Positions 1-9,874 are shown, numbered from the stretch's first letter. The stretch: DNA of 64,000 nt from Flagellimonas profundi (GCF_017313275.1 NZ_JAFLNM010000001.1:930001-994000); one strand, 5' to 3'. Program-made: numbers and translations. The notes: a model not told the origin generated them from the letters alone.

Positions 1-387
1 TACTATAAAACAGTTTTGGTATTCGGGGTATGTTTGGCCGCTTTAACTATTCTATTGAATTATTTACTGATACCAAGGTTTGGTCTTGAAGGAGCTGCTT
101 TCGCCAGTTTTGTCTCCATTTTCATCTTTAATCTGGTCAAGCTTGTTTTTGTGAAAATGAAGTATGGAATTCTTCCTTTTACTCCGGCCACGTTTAAGGT
201 GTTCGCAACTTTGTTGTTATTGGCAGTTCTTTTCGACCTATTGCAGTTTCAGTTTCACCCTATTATCAATATCGGCTTAAAGTCACTTCTTGTGGTAGTT
301 ATGTACGTAGGTATTTTGTACCGCTTCAATATTTCCGAAGATGTAACCGGCTTTTTGTCCAAATGGCTAAAAAAAAATACCCCGTAG
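1..387 (+). CDS. Polysaccharide flippase, C-terminal part (partial at left edge)
   Basis: The reading frame is open from the first base, so the gene begins outside the window; only the last 128 codons are present. They form about four hydrophobic helices separated by short basic loops (for example residues around FVSIFIFNLVKLVFV and SLLVVVMYVGILY), the pattern of the last helices of Wzx/MATE-type lipid-linked oligosaccharide flippases, which move sugar repeat units across the inner membrane. The phrase RFGLEGAAFAS in the loop before a helix is typical of that family. Its TAG stop lies inside the hairpin that terminates the opposing gene. The family call is inferred from a short C-terminal piece, so another multi-spanning exporter is possible. 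Confidence 0.7.
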   Translation, partial: YYKTVLVFGVCLAALTILLNYLLIPRFGLEGAAFASFVSIFIFNLVKLVFVKMKYGILPFTPATFKVFATLLLLAVLFDLLQFQFHPIINIGLKSLLVVVMYVGILYRFNISEDVTGFLSKWLKKNTP

Positions 388-410
388 CGAATAAATTCAA
401 CCACGGGGTA
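371..410 (-). terminator. Rho-independent terminator of the Arg/Ser-rich protein gene
   Basis: Arms TACCCCGT (378-385) and ACGGGGTA (403-410) pair. Read on the minus strand the stem is followed by a run of eight T. It lies 29 bp past the stop of the minus-strand gene at 439-1653 and overlaps the stop codon of the converging flippase gene. Confidence 0.75.
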
Positions 411-438
411 AACAACTAACCAACCTAAAAAAATCTAT

Positions 439-1653
439 CTAATTATTTCTTCTGGAAGAACCTCTGGAGCTACTAGTTCTTGCGCTACTTTTTCTTGCAC
501 TTGAACTTCTGCTCACGCTAGGCCTAGAGCTACTTTTTCTGCTAACAGAACTTTTCCTTACACTAGGTCTAGAGCTTCTGGAAACGGCTTTCCTTGAAGA
601 AGAGTTTCCCCTGCTCACCGTAGACCTACTTGGTGTTCTCGATGTGGTCTTCGGTTTTCTATACGTACTTTTTGCAGAACGGTTCACGGTTCTATTGTTT
701 GTACGTGGGTCCACTTTTCTGACATTGGAACTTCTATTGTTAGAAGCACGTCTTGCCTTATTATTGGAAGCCGTTGTTCTTCCAGATCTATTTACATTAT
801 TTGACTTTCTATATGCATTGCTTCTAGCATCTCTGGAAGCGACTTTTTGTCTTTTTACAGCATTACTGGAACGGTTTACCGCTGTGTTTCCTCTTCTTGA
901 AGAATTGTTTGAAATCCTTGCGTTACTTCTACCGTAATCCGCTCTTCTTGCTCTACTGTCCCTTACGGAGACTCTTCTATCATTCCTATAGATGTTTTCC
1001 CTTCTATATCTATTGTCGTTTCTGTACACTCTACCCAATCTGGCATAGGCCCTTCTGTTATTGTGTCGGTAAGGTGCATAATAGGTATATCGGATAGGTC
1101 TGTAATATCTTCTGTAAGGTCTTGCATATACATTACAGAATCCTACGGAAGGTCTTACAAAATACCTATGGAATGGTCTGTACACATATCTTCTGTTGTA
1201 AATGTTGATGAATCCTGTGTAGTGACTAAAAACGCCTCCGTTGTAGTACACATGTAGTCCACCGATTCTACGGACCCTACCATTATTGTACCATACATTT
1301 ACGTTTCCAATTTGAGATACACGACCATAATAGTCATAAAAAATTGGGGTGTTCTCTACCTGGATTACAGCACCATAGTCATCGTACTGGACATAAGGAT
1401 TGTAATTATACCCAGAGTTAAAAGTGATTCCAACGTTTCCGATTCGTGCTCCAACACCTACATTAACCCTGTTGTCCATGTAGAAATCGAACTCACCATC
1501 AGGATACACGGAGAATGTAACTCCACCTTCAACAAAGATGAAAGAATTTCCATATCTATAATTTGTGGTTGTAGCCACTGTATTGGTTGTTTCTGCTTGG
1601 ATACTCGGTATTCCAAAAACAACCGCTGCTATAATGAGTACTAACTTTTTCAT
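439..1653 (-). CDS. Exported Arg/Ser-rich protein of unknown function
   Basis: The 404-residue protein starts with a clear signal peptide (MKKLVLIIAAVVFGIPSIQA) and is therefore exported. Residues about 30-150 contain repeated short blocks such as GNVNVWYNNGRVRRIGGLHVYYNGG, suggesting beta-strand turns. Residues about 170-215 are rich in Tyr and Arg, and the last ~190 residues are low-complexity Arg, Ser and Asn (RKSSVSRKSSSRPSVSRSSS is typical), very basic and probably disordered. Such a tail could bind acidic surface polysaccharide or nucleic acid, but that is inference. The gene stands alone, with a strong terminator after it. I do not recognise a named family. The opposite-strand open frames across it are side effects of the repetitive coding. 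Confidence 0.85.
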   Translation of the reverse strand: MKKLVLIIAAVVFGIPSIQAETTNTVATTTNYRYGNSFIFVEGGVTFSVYPDGEFDFYMDNRVNVGVGARIGNVGITFNSGYNYNPYVQYDDYGAVIQVENTPIFYDYYGRVSQIGNVNVWYNNGRVRRIGGLHVYYNGGVFSHYTGFINIYNRRYVYRPFHRYFVRPSVGFCNVYARPYRRYYRPIRYTYYAPYRHNNRRAYARLGRVYRNDNRYRRENIYRNDRRVSVRDSRARRADYGRSNARISNNSSRRGNTAVNRSSNAVKRQKVASRDARSNAYRKSNNVNRSGRTTASNNKARRASNNRSSNVRKVDPRTNNRTVNRSAKSTYRKPKTTSRTPSRSTVSRGNSSSRKAVSRSSRPSVRKSSVSRKSSSRPSVSRSSSARKSSARTSSSRGSSRRNN

Positions 1654-1707
1654 ACTACAAGGTTTTAAGTTCTAGATGCAACTATTTACATCCACCCTGT
1701 TTAGTGC

Positions 1708-1740
1708 AATCAGCGTGCCAAAAAAATTAACACGCTGATT
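1708..1740. other. Intergenic hairpin between OmpA-PD40 and Arg/Ser-rich genes
   Basis: Arms AATCAGCGTG (1708-1717) and CACGCTGATT (1731-1740) pair over a 13-base loop. It lies 30 bp past the stop of the minus-strand OmpA gene. There is no T-run on that strand, so it is either a weak terminator or a 3' stabilising stem. Confidence 0.45.
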
Positions 1741-1770
1741 ATCAGTATAAAAAAATGAAAATTGAATGAT

Positions 1771-3702
1771 TTATTTGATAATGAACATTGATCTTCGGTT
1801 TAATTGATGTGCATCTTCTGAACAGTTTACACCATTGGAACAGTTGTTGATCAGCTGTGATTCACCATATCCTTTGGAAGATAATCTACTACGATCGACA
1901 CCTTGGTTCACTAGCCATTCAAGCGTAGATTTCGCTCTTTTTTCGGAAAGTTGCATGTTATATGCATCATTTCCTCTAGAATCGGTGTGGGACGCTATAT
2001 GAATGTTCAATTGTGGGTATTGTTTCATAGCCTGCAATATTTTGGCCAATTCGACTTCAGCATCAGGTCTAATGTCATGTTTGTCGAAATCAAAATAAAT
2101 GGGTTGTAGGTCTAATCTACAGCCCAAATCGTTTACAGGACAATCGGGTGGGTTTAGTGCTATGTCCACTTGGAGCATGGAGGAACTTTTCGGTGTCATT
2201 ACCAATTGTTCTAGTGGCTCATATTCTTTTTCATCGTTGGATGCTCTTACTACATATTGGTTGTCGCAATCAATATTTTCTTCAAACCTGTAATTACCAT
2301 TTGCTTCTGTGACATTTATGGAAACCACATTATTATCCTTATCTATAAGGTGTACTAATGCCCCATCTAAAGGTTCTCCTGTGTTGGCGTCTGTAATTGC
2401 GCCATATATAACCAGTGAGCACGCTTCTGATACTGCGTAAATATTGTCTGAAGAACTTCCGCTATTCCCATCTCTGTTAGACGATAGATAGCCTTTCCTT
2501 TCATTTTCCTTTACGATAAAACCAAAATCATCTTGACTTGAATTGATAGGCTTGCCTAGATTGATTACTTCTTGGGATTTCGAATCGTTAGTATCGGAAA
2601 CCTTGAATATATCCAAACCTCCAAGTCCAACATGGCCATCACTGGAAAAAAACAAGATGTTTCTGTCGCTTATAAAAGGGAATGTCTCTCGTTGCTTTGT
2701 ATTGATTATGGGTCCCAAGTTTACAGGTTCGCTATATCCGTTGGAGTCAAGAATGTCTACATACCAAATATCGGATTCACCTATGGTTCCTGGTCGGTTG
2801 GAAGAAAAGTACAATCGGGTTTCCTCTGGATTCAATGCTGGGTGAGCCACGGAGTAGGAATCGCTATTAAAGGGAAGTTCTTGTACATTTCCCCAACTTC
2901 CATCTTCATTTTTTGAGGCTTTGTAAATTTTTAAGCTCACTAATCGTTTTTTGCCCTTTTTCTTTTTACCATTTATATAGTTGTTTCGTGTAAAGTATAA
3001 TGTTTTTTCGTCTTTGGTAAATACTGCGGACGACTCATGATATGGAGAGTTGATGTCACCTTCCAACGGGAGTATATTGGTCAATTTTCCATTTTCATCA
3101 ATTTTTGCCTCAAAAAGATCTACATAGGGGAGACCACTCCAATCATGGATTTTACTACCCTCAGTATTGATTGAAGATGATGAAAAAACAATTTTGTCAC
3201 CATAGAACGAAGGTCCAAAGTCCGAACCTGTCATCTCTGGGGTAATATTGGTCACCTTGAATTTTTTATTTTGATTTTCGGCAAGACTTTCAAGATAGTT
3301 CCAATCATCCACTTGGCTATTCTCATTATTTGAAGGTGAGGATTCCATGAACTTTTCCATCATTACCTTGGACTTTTCATAGTCTCCAATACTTTTTAGT
3401 GTTTGGGCAGCTCGGAAATAATATTCGGGCTCTACTTTATTAGGATAGTTGTCAACGAGTTTTTGATACCATTTGGAGGCTTCGGCATATTCACTGTTGA
3501 AATAATAGGTGTCGCCCAATTTTTCGAATACTTGAGCAGATTCATAACCATCCTCCACTACGCTTAAATATATTTTTCGGGCGTCTATATAGTCGTAATT
3601 ATCGTATTGCTGGTTAGCTTTTTTTATTTTGGTTTCTTGTGCGAATGTGCTCCCAAACAATAGAAAGATGGAAAACACATGAATTAAAATACTTCTTTTC
3701 AT
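1771..3702 (-). CDS. OmpA-family protein with TPR and PD40 repeats (T9SS/gliding-associated)
   Basis: The 643-residue protein has a signal peptide (residues 1-21), TPR-like helices (about 25-130), WD40-like PD40 beta-propeller strands (about 150-420; SSNRPGTIGESDIWYVD is a typical blade), a short carboxypeptidase-regulatory-like domain (about 430-510) and a C-terminal OmpA domain (about 525-643, with IHIASHTDSRG and LSEKRAKSTLEWL) that should hold peptidoglycan. This order is that of PorE-type proteins, which link the type IX secretion machinery to the cell wall, and of relatives paired with PorP/SprF. It is the last gene of a three-gene operon, 10 bp behind the PorP/SprF gene, so a role with that outer-membrane protein is likely. 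Whether it is the core PorE or an accessory paralogue cannot be told here. Confidence 0.9.
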   Translation of the reverse strand: MKRSILIHVFSIFLLFGSTFAQETKIKKANQQYDNYDYIDARKIYLSVVEDGYESAQVFEKLGDTYYFNSEYAEASKWYQKLVDNYPNKVEPEYYFRAAQTLKSIGDYEKSKVMMEKFMESSPSNNENSQVDDWNYLESLAENQNKKFKVTNITPEMTGSDFGPSFYGDKIVFSSSSINTEGSKIHDWSGLPYVDLFEAKIDENGKLTNILPLEGDINSPYHESSAVFTKDEKTLYFTRNNYINGKKKKGKKRLVSLKIYKASKNEDGSWGNVQELPFNSDSYSVAHPALNPEETRLYFSSNRPGTIGESDIWYVDILDSNGYSEPVNLGPIINTKQRETFPFISDRNILFFSSDGHVGLGGLDIFKVSDTNDSKSQEVINLGKPINSSQDDFGFIVKENERKGYLSSNRDGNSGSSSDNIYAVSEACSLVIYGAITDANTGEPLDGALVHLIDKDNNVVSINVTEANGNYRFEENIDCDNQYVVRASNDEKEYEPLEQLVMTPKSSSMLQVDIALNPPDCPVNDLGCRLDLQPIYFDFDKHDIRPDAEVELAKILQAMKQYPQLNIHIASHTDSRGNDAYNMQLSEKRAKSTLEWLVNQGVDRSRLSSKGYGESQLINNCSNGVNCSEDAHQLNRRSMFIIK

Positions 3703-3712
3703 GGTGATTGTA

Positions 3713-4693
3713 TTAAAAGAACCTTGGGGTTAAAATTCGATCTGACTTTTTGAAGATGTCGAAACGAAGGAATACTTCGTAAGAGCCATCGCTGTACTGT
3801 TCTATATCTGTCGATTGGTAATCGTAGGCAACCCCGGCAAAGAAATTAGGTGTTATTTGGAATCCAGCCAACGCACTAAGTGAAGCACTCCACCGATAAG
3901 AAGCTCCTAGGGTAAACTTTTCGTTGATCAAAAAATTTGCGGACAAATCCCACTGTAAAGGAGAGCCGCTTACATATTTCACTAAGGTTGCCGGTTTAAA
4001 CTTTAAATTTTCATTTAAGTCAAATACATAACCGGTTATGAAGAAATAGTGTAAACGTTCTATGGCTATATCATTAGTATCTGTGTTTTCCAATGCACTT
4101 TCATCGTAATGCCTGGAATTCAAAAAATTTGGAACGGATAAACCAGCGTAAAACTTGTCTGTGTTCAAGTATAAACCAGCACCAATTTGGGGTTTGAGCT
4201 CATTATCCACATTGGTTTGAAAATAGGCATCGTTCGGATCATAAATGTTCAATTTGCTATAGTCCACATCCAACATATCCAACCCAGCTTTTACACCGAA
4301 TGCCAATTTTGTGTTGTACGATAGGTTTAAGGAATATGAGTAGTCCACTACTATATTGGATTCCATTGCTGGACCAATTCGATCATAAACAATGGATAGT
4401 CCAAGTCCCATATTATCGTATAATCCGATAGGGGAGTTGACTGTGAAAGTTCCTGTTTCTGGCGAGCCTTTCAGGCTTACCCATTGTGTTCTGCCCAAAA
4501 GACCAAAACTCAATACTTCCCTGTTGCCAGCGTATGCAGGGTTTACTACTTGGGTATTGTACATATATTGAGTGTACTGTGGGTCTTGCTGTGCCTTTAT
4601 TGTTACAAGGGCGGATAGAAACAATAATGCTAATAGGCAATGGTTTCTATAGGTTTTAAGATGTATCATCTTCTTGGCAAATTCTTGGTTCAT
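3713..4693 (-). CDS. Type IX secretion system membrane protein, PorP/SprF family
   Basis: The 326-residue protein carries the family hallmark after its signal peptide, QQDPQYTQYMYNTQVVNPAYAG, and alternating beta-strand segments ending in an aromatic residue (F), as expected of an outer-membrane barrel. PorP/SprF proteins are outer-membrane partners of large secreted type IX substrates with a gliding-associated C-terminal domain (type B signal); SprF is needed for SprB surface display in Flavobacterium johnsoniae. The gene lies 23 bp after just such a substrate gene and 10 bp before an OmpA-PD40 gene, so the three probably act together. An alternative start 8 codons downstream (MIHLKTYRN) gives a more usual signal peptide. 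Confidence 0.93.
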   Translation of the reverse strand: MNQEFAKKMIHLKTYRNHCLLALLFLSALVTIKAQQDPQYTQYMYNTQVVNPAYAGNREVLSFGLLGRTQWVSLKGSPETGTFTVNSPIGLYDNMGLGLSIVYDRIGPAMESNIVVDYSYSLNLSYNTKLAFGVKAGLDMLDVDYSKLNIYDPNDAYFQTNVDNELKPQIGAGLYLNTDKFYAGLSVPNFLNSRHYDESALENTDTNDIAIERLHYFFITGYVFDLNENLKFKPATLVKYVSGSPLQWDLSANFLINEKFTLGASYRWSASLSALAGFQITPNFFAGVAYDYQSTDIEQYSDGSYEVFLRFDIFKKSDRILTPRFF

Positions 4694-4716
4694 GATTGTT
4701 TTAATGGTTGGTTGTA

Positions 4717-6777
4717 TTAATTCCGATTGATATATAAGTAGCCAGAATAGTTTTCTTCTCCAGGGTTGTTCTCTCCTGTAAATGTTAGAATGTAGAAATA
4801 GGTCCCGCTTGGCAATTCCCTATCCTTTTGAAGGGTGGCCCTTACTTCCGAGATTCCGTAGAAAAGCTTGTTACCCTGTCCATAACCATCGACTTGATAA
4901 ACTTGAACACCCCAACGATTGAATATTTTCACATTATTGTCCGGGTAGTTTTCAATGCCCTCGATTTGGAAGTAATCATTGATACCGTCCCCATTTGGGG
5001 TAATACCATTGAATATTTCAAATGCTACAGGTTCATCTTCACAAATATTATCTGGAACAAGGGTAATTGTTGGATTATCATCTGAAAGGTTGGTATGATC
5101 TGAAAGATCCAATACTTGACTTCCAGACCCAACCAATTGTGCAGTTACTACAGCCTGATTTTCTACGAGACCTTGATCTATATCCACTTGTTGAATGATA
5201 TAGAACGCTTCGAAATCCCATGATTCCCCTACGGATAGCACACCATCATTACCGATATCAGTACCATTCAATGGACCTTGGATAGTACCGTCTACAAGCT
5301 CGTCTTCAATGATGACATTATCTAAATCAACATCACCTGTATTGGTAACCGAAAAAATGTATCTAATACTATCTTCACAAAGATCTCCATTGGTGTTAAT
5401 TAAAGTTCCTGTTTTTATAATTCCTATACCACCTTCACCTGGACAGAAAGATAAATCCACTATTGTAGGATCATCCTCCAATATGCTATTGTCATCTGAA
5501 AGGTCTTGGACCGTTACGCCAGGCTGCCCTTGCACATCTGCGGTGACTGTGGCCTGGTTTTCCACAAAACCATTATTCATATCACTTTGCAAGGTATTGT
5601 AGGATGCGGAATAGACCCATGTTTCATCCAAATCAAGGAATCCGTCGTTGTTGTCATCGCCAGCAGCCGGGCCTGGTATATCACCGCCAAGTAATGGGTC
5701 GTTGAGAACTACATTCTCTAAGATTTCCGGTCCTTCATTGGTCACGGTGAACTCGTACAGAATAAGGTTGCACCCAGGACCGCCATCAACCCCTTCAAGG
5801 GCATCTCCTGTTTTAACAACAGCTATCCTTGGTTCACAGGAAGACAAAATGATAACAGTTGGGTCATCCTCCAATATGCTATTGTCATCGGACAGATCTT
5901 GAACCGTAGCGCCAGGTAGCCCTTGCACGTCTGCGGTGACCGTGGCCTGGTTTTCCACAAAACCATTATCTATATCACCTTGCAAGGTATTGTAGGATGC
6001 GGAATAGACCCATGTTTCATTCAAGTCAAGAAATCCATCGTTGTTGTCATCGCCAGCAGCCGGGCCTGGTATATCACCACCAAGCAATGGGTCGTTGAGA
6101 ACTACATTCTCTAAAATTTCCGGTCCTTCATTGGTCACGGTGAACTCGTACAGAATAAGGTCGCACCCAGGACCAGCCTCAAAGCCCGCAATGGCATATC
6201 CTGTTTTTACAACAGCTATCCGAGGTTGGCAGGAAGACAAATCGATAACAGTTGAATCGTCTTCCGCTATGCTATTGTCATCCGATAGGTCTTGAACCGT
6301 AACGCCAGGTTGCCCCTGTACGTCCGCTGTAACCGTTGCTTGGTTGACCACTTCCCCATTTGAAATATCAGCATTGGTGATCAGATAAATCCAAGAGTAT
6401 ATCCAAATCTCACCAGGATCTAAAAAAGTATTGTTGTTAACATCACCTGAAACCGGACCTACGATATCACCACCCAGTAAAGGATCGTTGAGAACCACAT
6501 TCTCCAATACCTCGCCAGAGGTACTCTGGTTCACTACTTGGAAGTTGAACGTAATTTGCCTACAGCTTTGGCTAACTGTTCCCGTTTTTATTAGGGAAAT
6601 TTCAGGTGCGAATATTTCATTTGAACAAACATTCTTAAAATTTGGATTTTCATCGGAATCCAAAATTCGGTCGTATGATGAAATATGGGCACTGGCATTT
6701 GTGAAAACCAGAATAAAAAGAACACAAGGGAGAAGTAGGGGCTTCTTTTTTTTGCAGAGATAGAAATAAAGAATCAT
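4717..6777 (-). CDS. Secreted repeat protein with gliding motility-associated C-terminal domain
   Basis: The 686-residue protein has an N-terminal signal region (hydrophobic LLLPCVLFILVFTNASA), four repeats of about 130 residues of the DUF11/DUF7507 type (each with VVLNDPLLGGDI, a DDNNDGFLD-like acidic turn and QDLSDDNSI), and a C-terminal domain of about 95 residues starting near EIFNGITPNGDGINDYF, followed by IFNRWGVQVYQ. That last domain is the type B sorting signal for type IX secretion. Repeats two and three are nearly identical at DNA level (393-bp period), which points to recent duplication or gene conversion. It heads the operon with PorP/SprF and OmpA-PD40, its likely secretion and anchoring partners. 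It is probably a surface adhesin or filament; the ligand is unknown. Confidence 0.9.
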   Translation of the reverse strand: MILYFYLCKKKKPLLLPCVLFILVFTNASAHISSYDRILDSDENPNFKNVCSNEIFAPEISLIKTGTVSQSCRQITFNFQVVNQSTSGEVLENVVLNDPLLGGDIVGPVSGDVNNNTFLDPGEIWIYSWIYLITNADISNGEVVNQATVTADVQGQPGVTVQDLSDDNSIAEDDSTVIDLSSCQPRIAVVKTGYAIAGFEAGPGCDLILYEFTVTNEGPEILENVVLNDPLLGGDIPGPAAGDDNNDGFLDLNETWVYSASYNTLQGDIDNGFVENQATVTADVQGLPGATVQDLSDDNSILEDDPTVIILSSCEPRIAVVKTGDALEGVDGGPGCNLILYEFTVTNEGPEILENVVLNDPLLGGDIPGPAAGDDNNDGFLDLDETWVYSASYNTLQSDMNNGFVENQATVTADVQGQPGVTVQDLSDDNSILEDDPTIVDLSFCPGEGGIGIIKTGTLINTNGDLCEDSIRYIFSVTNTGDVDLDNVIIEDELVDGTIQGPLNGTDIGNDGVLSVGESWDFEAFYIIQQVDIDQGLVENQAVVTAQLVGSGSQVLDLSDHTNLSDDNPTITLVPDNICEDEPVAFEIFNGITPNGDGINDYFQIEGIENYPDNNVKIFNRWGVQVYQVDGYGQGNKLFYGISEVRATLQKDRELPSGTYFYILTFTGENNPGEENYSGYLYINRN
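5513..6298 (-). repeat. Two near-identical 393-bp tandem coding repeats
   Basis: Blocks at about 5513-5905 and 5906-6298 match almost base for base, in a 393-bp (131-codon) register inside the secreted repeat protein gene. The outer two repeats are more diverged. Confidence 0.8.
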
Positions 6778-7075
6778 GATAGGTATATTATATTATCGAT
6801 TAGTACCAACTTTGAAGATTTTTTAGAGAAAACAGCTACCTGTAATTCAAATACAGATTGGAGATTAATTTGATTTGGCCGCGAATATCAATGAAGGGAA
6901 TAATATATCAGGAGTAGACTTTTTGAAACCCTCTTTTCAATTGATGAATGCCCTATATGATCTGATGATGAGAAGAATTGAAAGTAGGCTTATACCTACT
7001 TTCGGAATATAAATTTTACAGAGAGGATATTCTGGAATTTAAAATATTATCGACTTTAACTCGACAAAAAACCGA
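6778..7075. other. Gap without a recognised gene
   Basis: AT-rich spacer of 298 bp between the secreted repeat protein and uvrA. No convincing reading frame, hairpin with T-run, or repeat was seen; it presumably holds the promoter of the three-gene operon at its left end. Confidence 0.6.
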
Positions 7076-9856
7076 TTACGATAAGGTGTTTTTCAAGTAT
7101 TGTGCGGTGTAGGATTCTGTATTCTTGATGATTTCTTCAGGAGTTCCCTCTACCACCAAATTACCACCTTTTTCACCGCCTTCAAGACCAAGGTCTATAA
7201 TATAATCGGCACATTTCACCAATTCCATATTGTGCTCTATCACAATAACGGAATGTCCTTTGCCTATCAACTCGTCAAAGGATTTGAGTAACTTTTTAAT
7301 ATCGTGAAAGTGTAGTCCCGTTGTGGGCTCATCAAAGATGAACAGGGCTTTTTCCTTGGTATGGCCTTTCACCAAAAACGATGCGAGCTTTATACGCTGT
7401 GCTTCACCACCGGACAGGGTAGAGGAGGACTGGCCTAAGGCCACATAACCCAACCCAACATCTTGTAGCGGCTTAAGTTTGGTCACTATTTTATCTTGTT
7501 TATGGGTAGAGAAGTGTTCAATGGCATCATCAATGGTCATGTTGAGTACGTCGTCGATGTTTTTGCCTTCAAACTGGACCTCTAAAATATCTTTTTTGAA
7601 CCGTTTGCCATCACAGGCGTCACATTCCAAATGAACATCCGCCATAAACTGCATTTCTACAGTGATTTCACCTTCGCCCTTACATTTTTCGCAACGGCCA
7701 CCATCCACATTAAAAGAGAAATGCTTGGCCTTATAGCCACGTAGCTTGCTTAATTTTTGTGATGCGAACAGGCTCCGGATATCATCGTAGGCCTTTATAT
7801 AGGTAACAGGATTGGAACGCGAAGAACGGCCTATGGGATTTTGGTCCACAAATTCAACGTGTTTGATATGGGAATACTTTCCTTCCATGGCAGAGAACTG
7901 GCCTGCCTTTTCACCGTACCCCCCCGTCTCTTTTAAAATGGAAGGATACAGTATTTTTCTTACCAAGGTACTTTTTCCACTTCCCGAGACTCCTGTAACA
8001 ACAGTAAGCACATTCAAAGGAAACGTGACATCTATATTTTTGAGGTTGTTCTCACGTGCACCCTTGATCTGAATGTAATGTTTGGAATTCCTACGCTCTT
8101 TGGGTACAGGGATTTCCATTGTTCCGTTGAGGTAGGATGCCGTTAAGGAATCGGAGGTAAGGATGGTTGCCCAATCTCCCGTGGCCACAACTTTACCGCC
8201 TAAGGTTCCCGCTTCTGGGCCAATGTCAATGATTTCATCTGCGGCCTTCATAATATCTTCGTCATGCTCCACGACGATAACGGTATTGCCCAGATCGCGA
8301 AGCGACTTTAAAACCTCAATCAAATTTTCTGTATCTCGTGGGTGCAATCCTATACTGGGCTCATCCAGAATATACATGGAGCCCACCAAGCTACTTCCCA
8401 AAGAAGTGGCCAAATTGATGCGTTGACTTTCCCCACCTGATAGCGTATTGGATTTTCTATTTAAGGTGAGGTAGCTCAAACCTACTTTGTCCAAGAAGTC
8501 CAAACGCGTAGTAATTTCTTTAAGCAGTCTTTTGGAAATGGAGGTATCGTGCTCGGAAAGTTGCAAGGCTTCAAAAAAGGGCATCAATTGGTTGATGGGC
8601 AGTTCGATCAAGTCTGAAATGGATTTACCGCCTACTTTTACATAATCCGCTTCCTTTCGCAGTCGTTTTCCTTTACATACAGTACATCTGGTCTTGCCGC
8701 GGTAACGGGAAAGCATCACCCTGTTCTGGATTTTATAACTTTTTTCCTCGAGCTGCTCAAAAAACTTGTGGATTCCTATAAAATGGTCGTTCCCGTCCCA
8801 AACCAATTGTTTTTGTTCTTCGGAAAGCTCAAACCAGGGTTTATGTATGGGAAAATCGAACTTGTAAGCTGAATTCACCAATTGATCACGGTACCAGCCC
8901 ATACTTTCGCCCCGCCAAGGAAAAACGGCATTTTCGTAAACGGATAAAGCTGTATTGGGAATCACCAAATCTTCATCAATACCGATAACATCCCCATAGC
9001 CTTCACATTTTGGGCAGGCCCCGTACGGATTGTTGAAACTGAACAAGTGAACGTTCGGTTCCAAAAACTTCATCCCGTCAAGCTCAAACTGGTTACTAAA
9101 GGTTTTTATGTCCCCGGTTTGAAGGTTTTCAATGGCACATTGGCCCTTTCCTTCAAAAAATGCATTGTCTACTGCATTGGCTAGGCGATTGTAAAAGTCC
9201 TCATCATCCTTAACAATAATGCGGTCCACTACAAGATCGAATTCCCTACCAATATCTTCTGGAGCTTGATCGATTCGGATAACTTCTCCCTTATATTTAA
9301 TACGGGCATACCCTTGCTTGGAGAAAAGTTCCAACGATTTTAAAGGTTCCCGCTCTTCGGTAATAGTGATAGGAGCCAACAATAGGAGCTTATCTCTCTC
9401 GTTCAACTCCTTTATATAATCGATTACATCAGTTACTGTATGCTTTTTTACTTCTCTACCAGAGATAGGGGAAATGGTCTTCCCGATCCGGGCATACAAC
9501 AACTTTAGGTAATCATAGATTTCGGTTGTGGTCCCGACAGTGGATCTGGGATTGGTGGAGTTTACCTTTTGTTCAATGGCAATCGCTGGGGCTATACCTT
9601 TTATATAGTCCACTTTAGGTTTATCCAGCTTACCTAAAAATTGTCGTGCGTAGGAAGAAAGGCTCTCCACATATCTTCGTTGTCCTTCGGCATACAGAGT
9701 ATCAAAAGCTAAACTGGACTTCCCGGAACCGGATAAACCCGTGATTACCACCAACTTATTCCTTGGGATGACGACATCTATATTCTTTAGGTTATGCAGT
9801 TTGGCACCCTTTATGATAATATTCTGCTTGGGATCTACGTTGATATTGATTGCCAT
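7076..9856 (-). CDS. uvrA: Excinuclease ABC subunit A
   Basis: This is the damage-recognition ATPase of nucleotide excision repair, which loads UvrB at lesions. The 926-residue protein has two ABC modules: Walker A GLSGSGKSS (residues 40-48) and GVSGSGKST in the second half, signatures LSGGESQR and LSGGEAQR, and Walker B ILDEPSIGLHPRD and IFDEPTTGLHFHD. The zinc-finger cysteine pairs CPKCEGYG, CTVCKGKR, CEKCKGEGE and CDACDGKR are present. Length and order match standard bacterial UvrA. It is transcribed alone, with gaps of about 250-300 bp on both sides and a TAnnTTTG promoter element just upstream of the start. Confidence 0.98.
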   Translation of the reverse strand: MAININVDPKQNIIIKGAKLHNLKNIDVVIPRNKLVVITGLSGSGKSSLAFDTLYAEGQRRYVESLSSYARQFLGKLDKPKVDYIKGIAPAIAIEQKVNSTNPRSTVGTTTEIYDYLKLLYARIGKTISPISGREVKKHTVTDVIDYIKELNERDKLLLLAPITITEEREPLKSLELFSKQGYARIKYKGEVIRIDQAPEDIGREFDLVVDRIIVKDDEDFYNRLANAVDNAFFEGKGQCAIENLQTGDIKTFSNQFELDGMKFLEPNVHLFSFNNPYGACPKCEGYGDVIGIDEDLVIPNTALSVYENAVFPWRGESMGWYRDQLVNSAYKFDFPIHKPWFELSEEQKQLVWDGNDHFIGIHKFFEQLEEKSYKIQNRVMLSRYRGKTRCTVCKGKRLRKEADYVKVGGKSISDLIELPINQLMPFFEALQLSEHDTSISKRLLKEITTRLDFLDKVGLSYLTLNRKSNTLSGGESQRINLATSLGSSLVGSMYILDEPSIGLHPRDTENLIEVLKSLRDLGNTVIVVEHDEDIMKAADEIIDIGPEAGTLGGKVVATGDWATILTSDSLTASYLNGTMEIPVPKERRNSKHYIQIKGARENNLKNIDVTFPLNVLTVVTGVSGSGKSTLVRKILYPSILKETGGYGEKAGQFSAMEGKYSHIKHVEFVDQNPIGRSSRSNPVTYIKAYDDIRSLFASQKLSKLRGYKAKHFSFNVDGGRCEKCKGEGEITVEMQFMADVHLECDACDGKRFKKDILEVQFEGKNIDDVLNMTIDDAIEHFSTHKQDKIVTKLKPLQDVGLGYVALGQSSSTLSGGEAQRIKLASFLVKGHTKEKALFIFDEPTTGLHFHDIKKLLKSFDELIGKGHSVIVIEHNMELVKCADYIIDLGLEGGEKGGNLVVEGTPEEIIKNTESYTAQYLKNTLS

Positions 9857-9874
9857 TTGTTAAAATTAGGGTTT

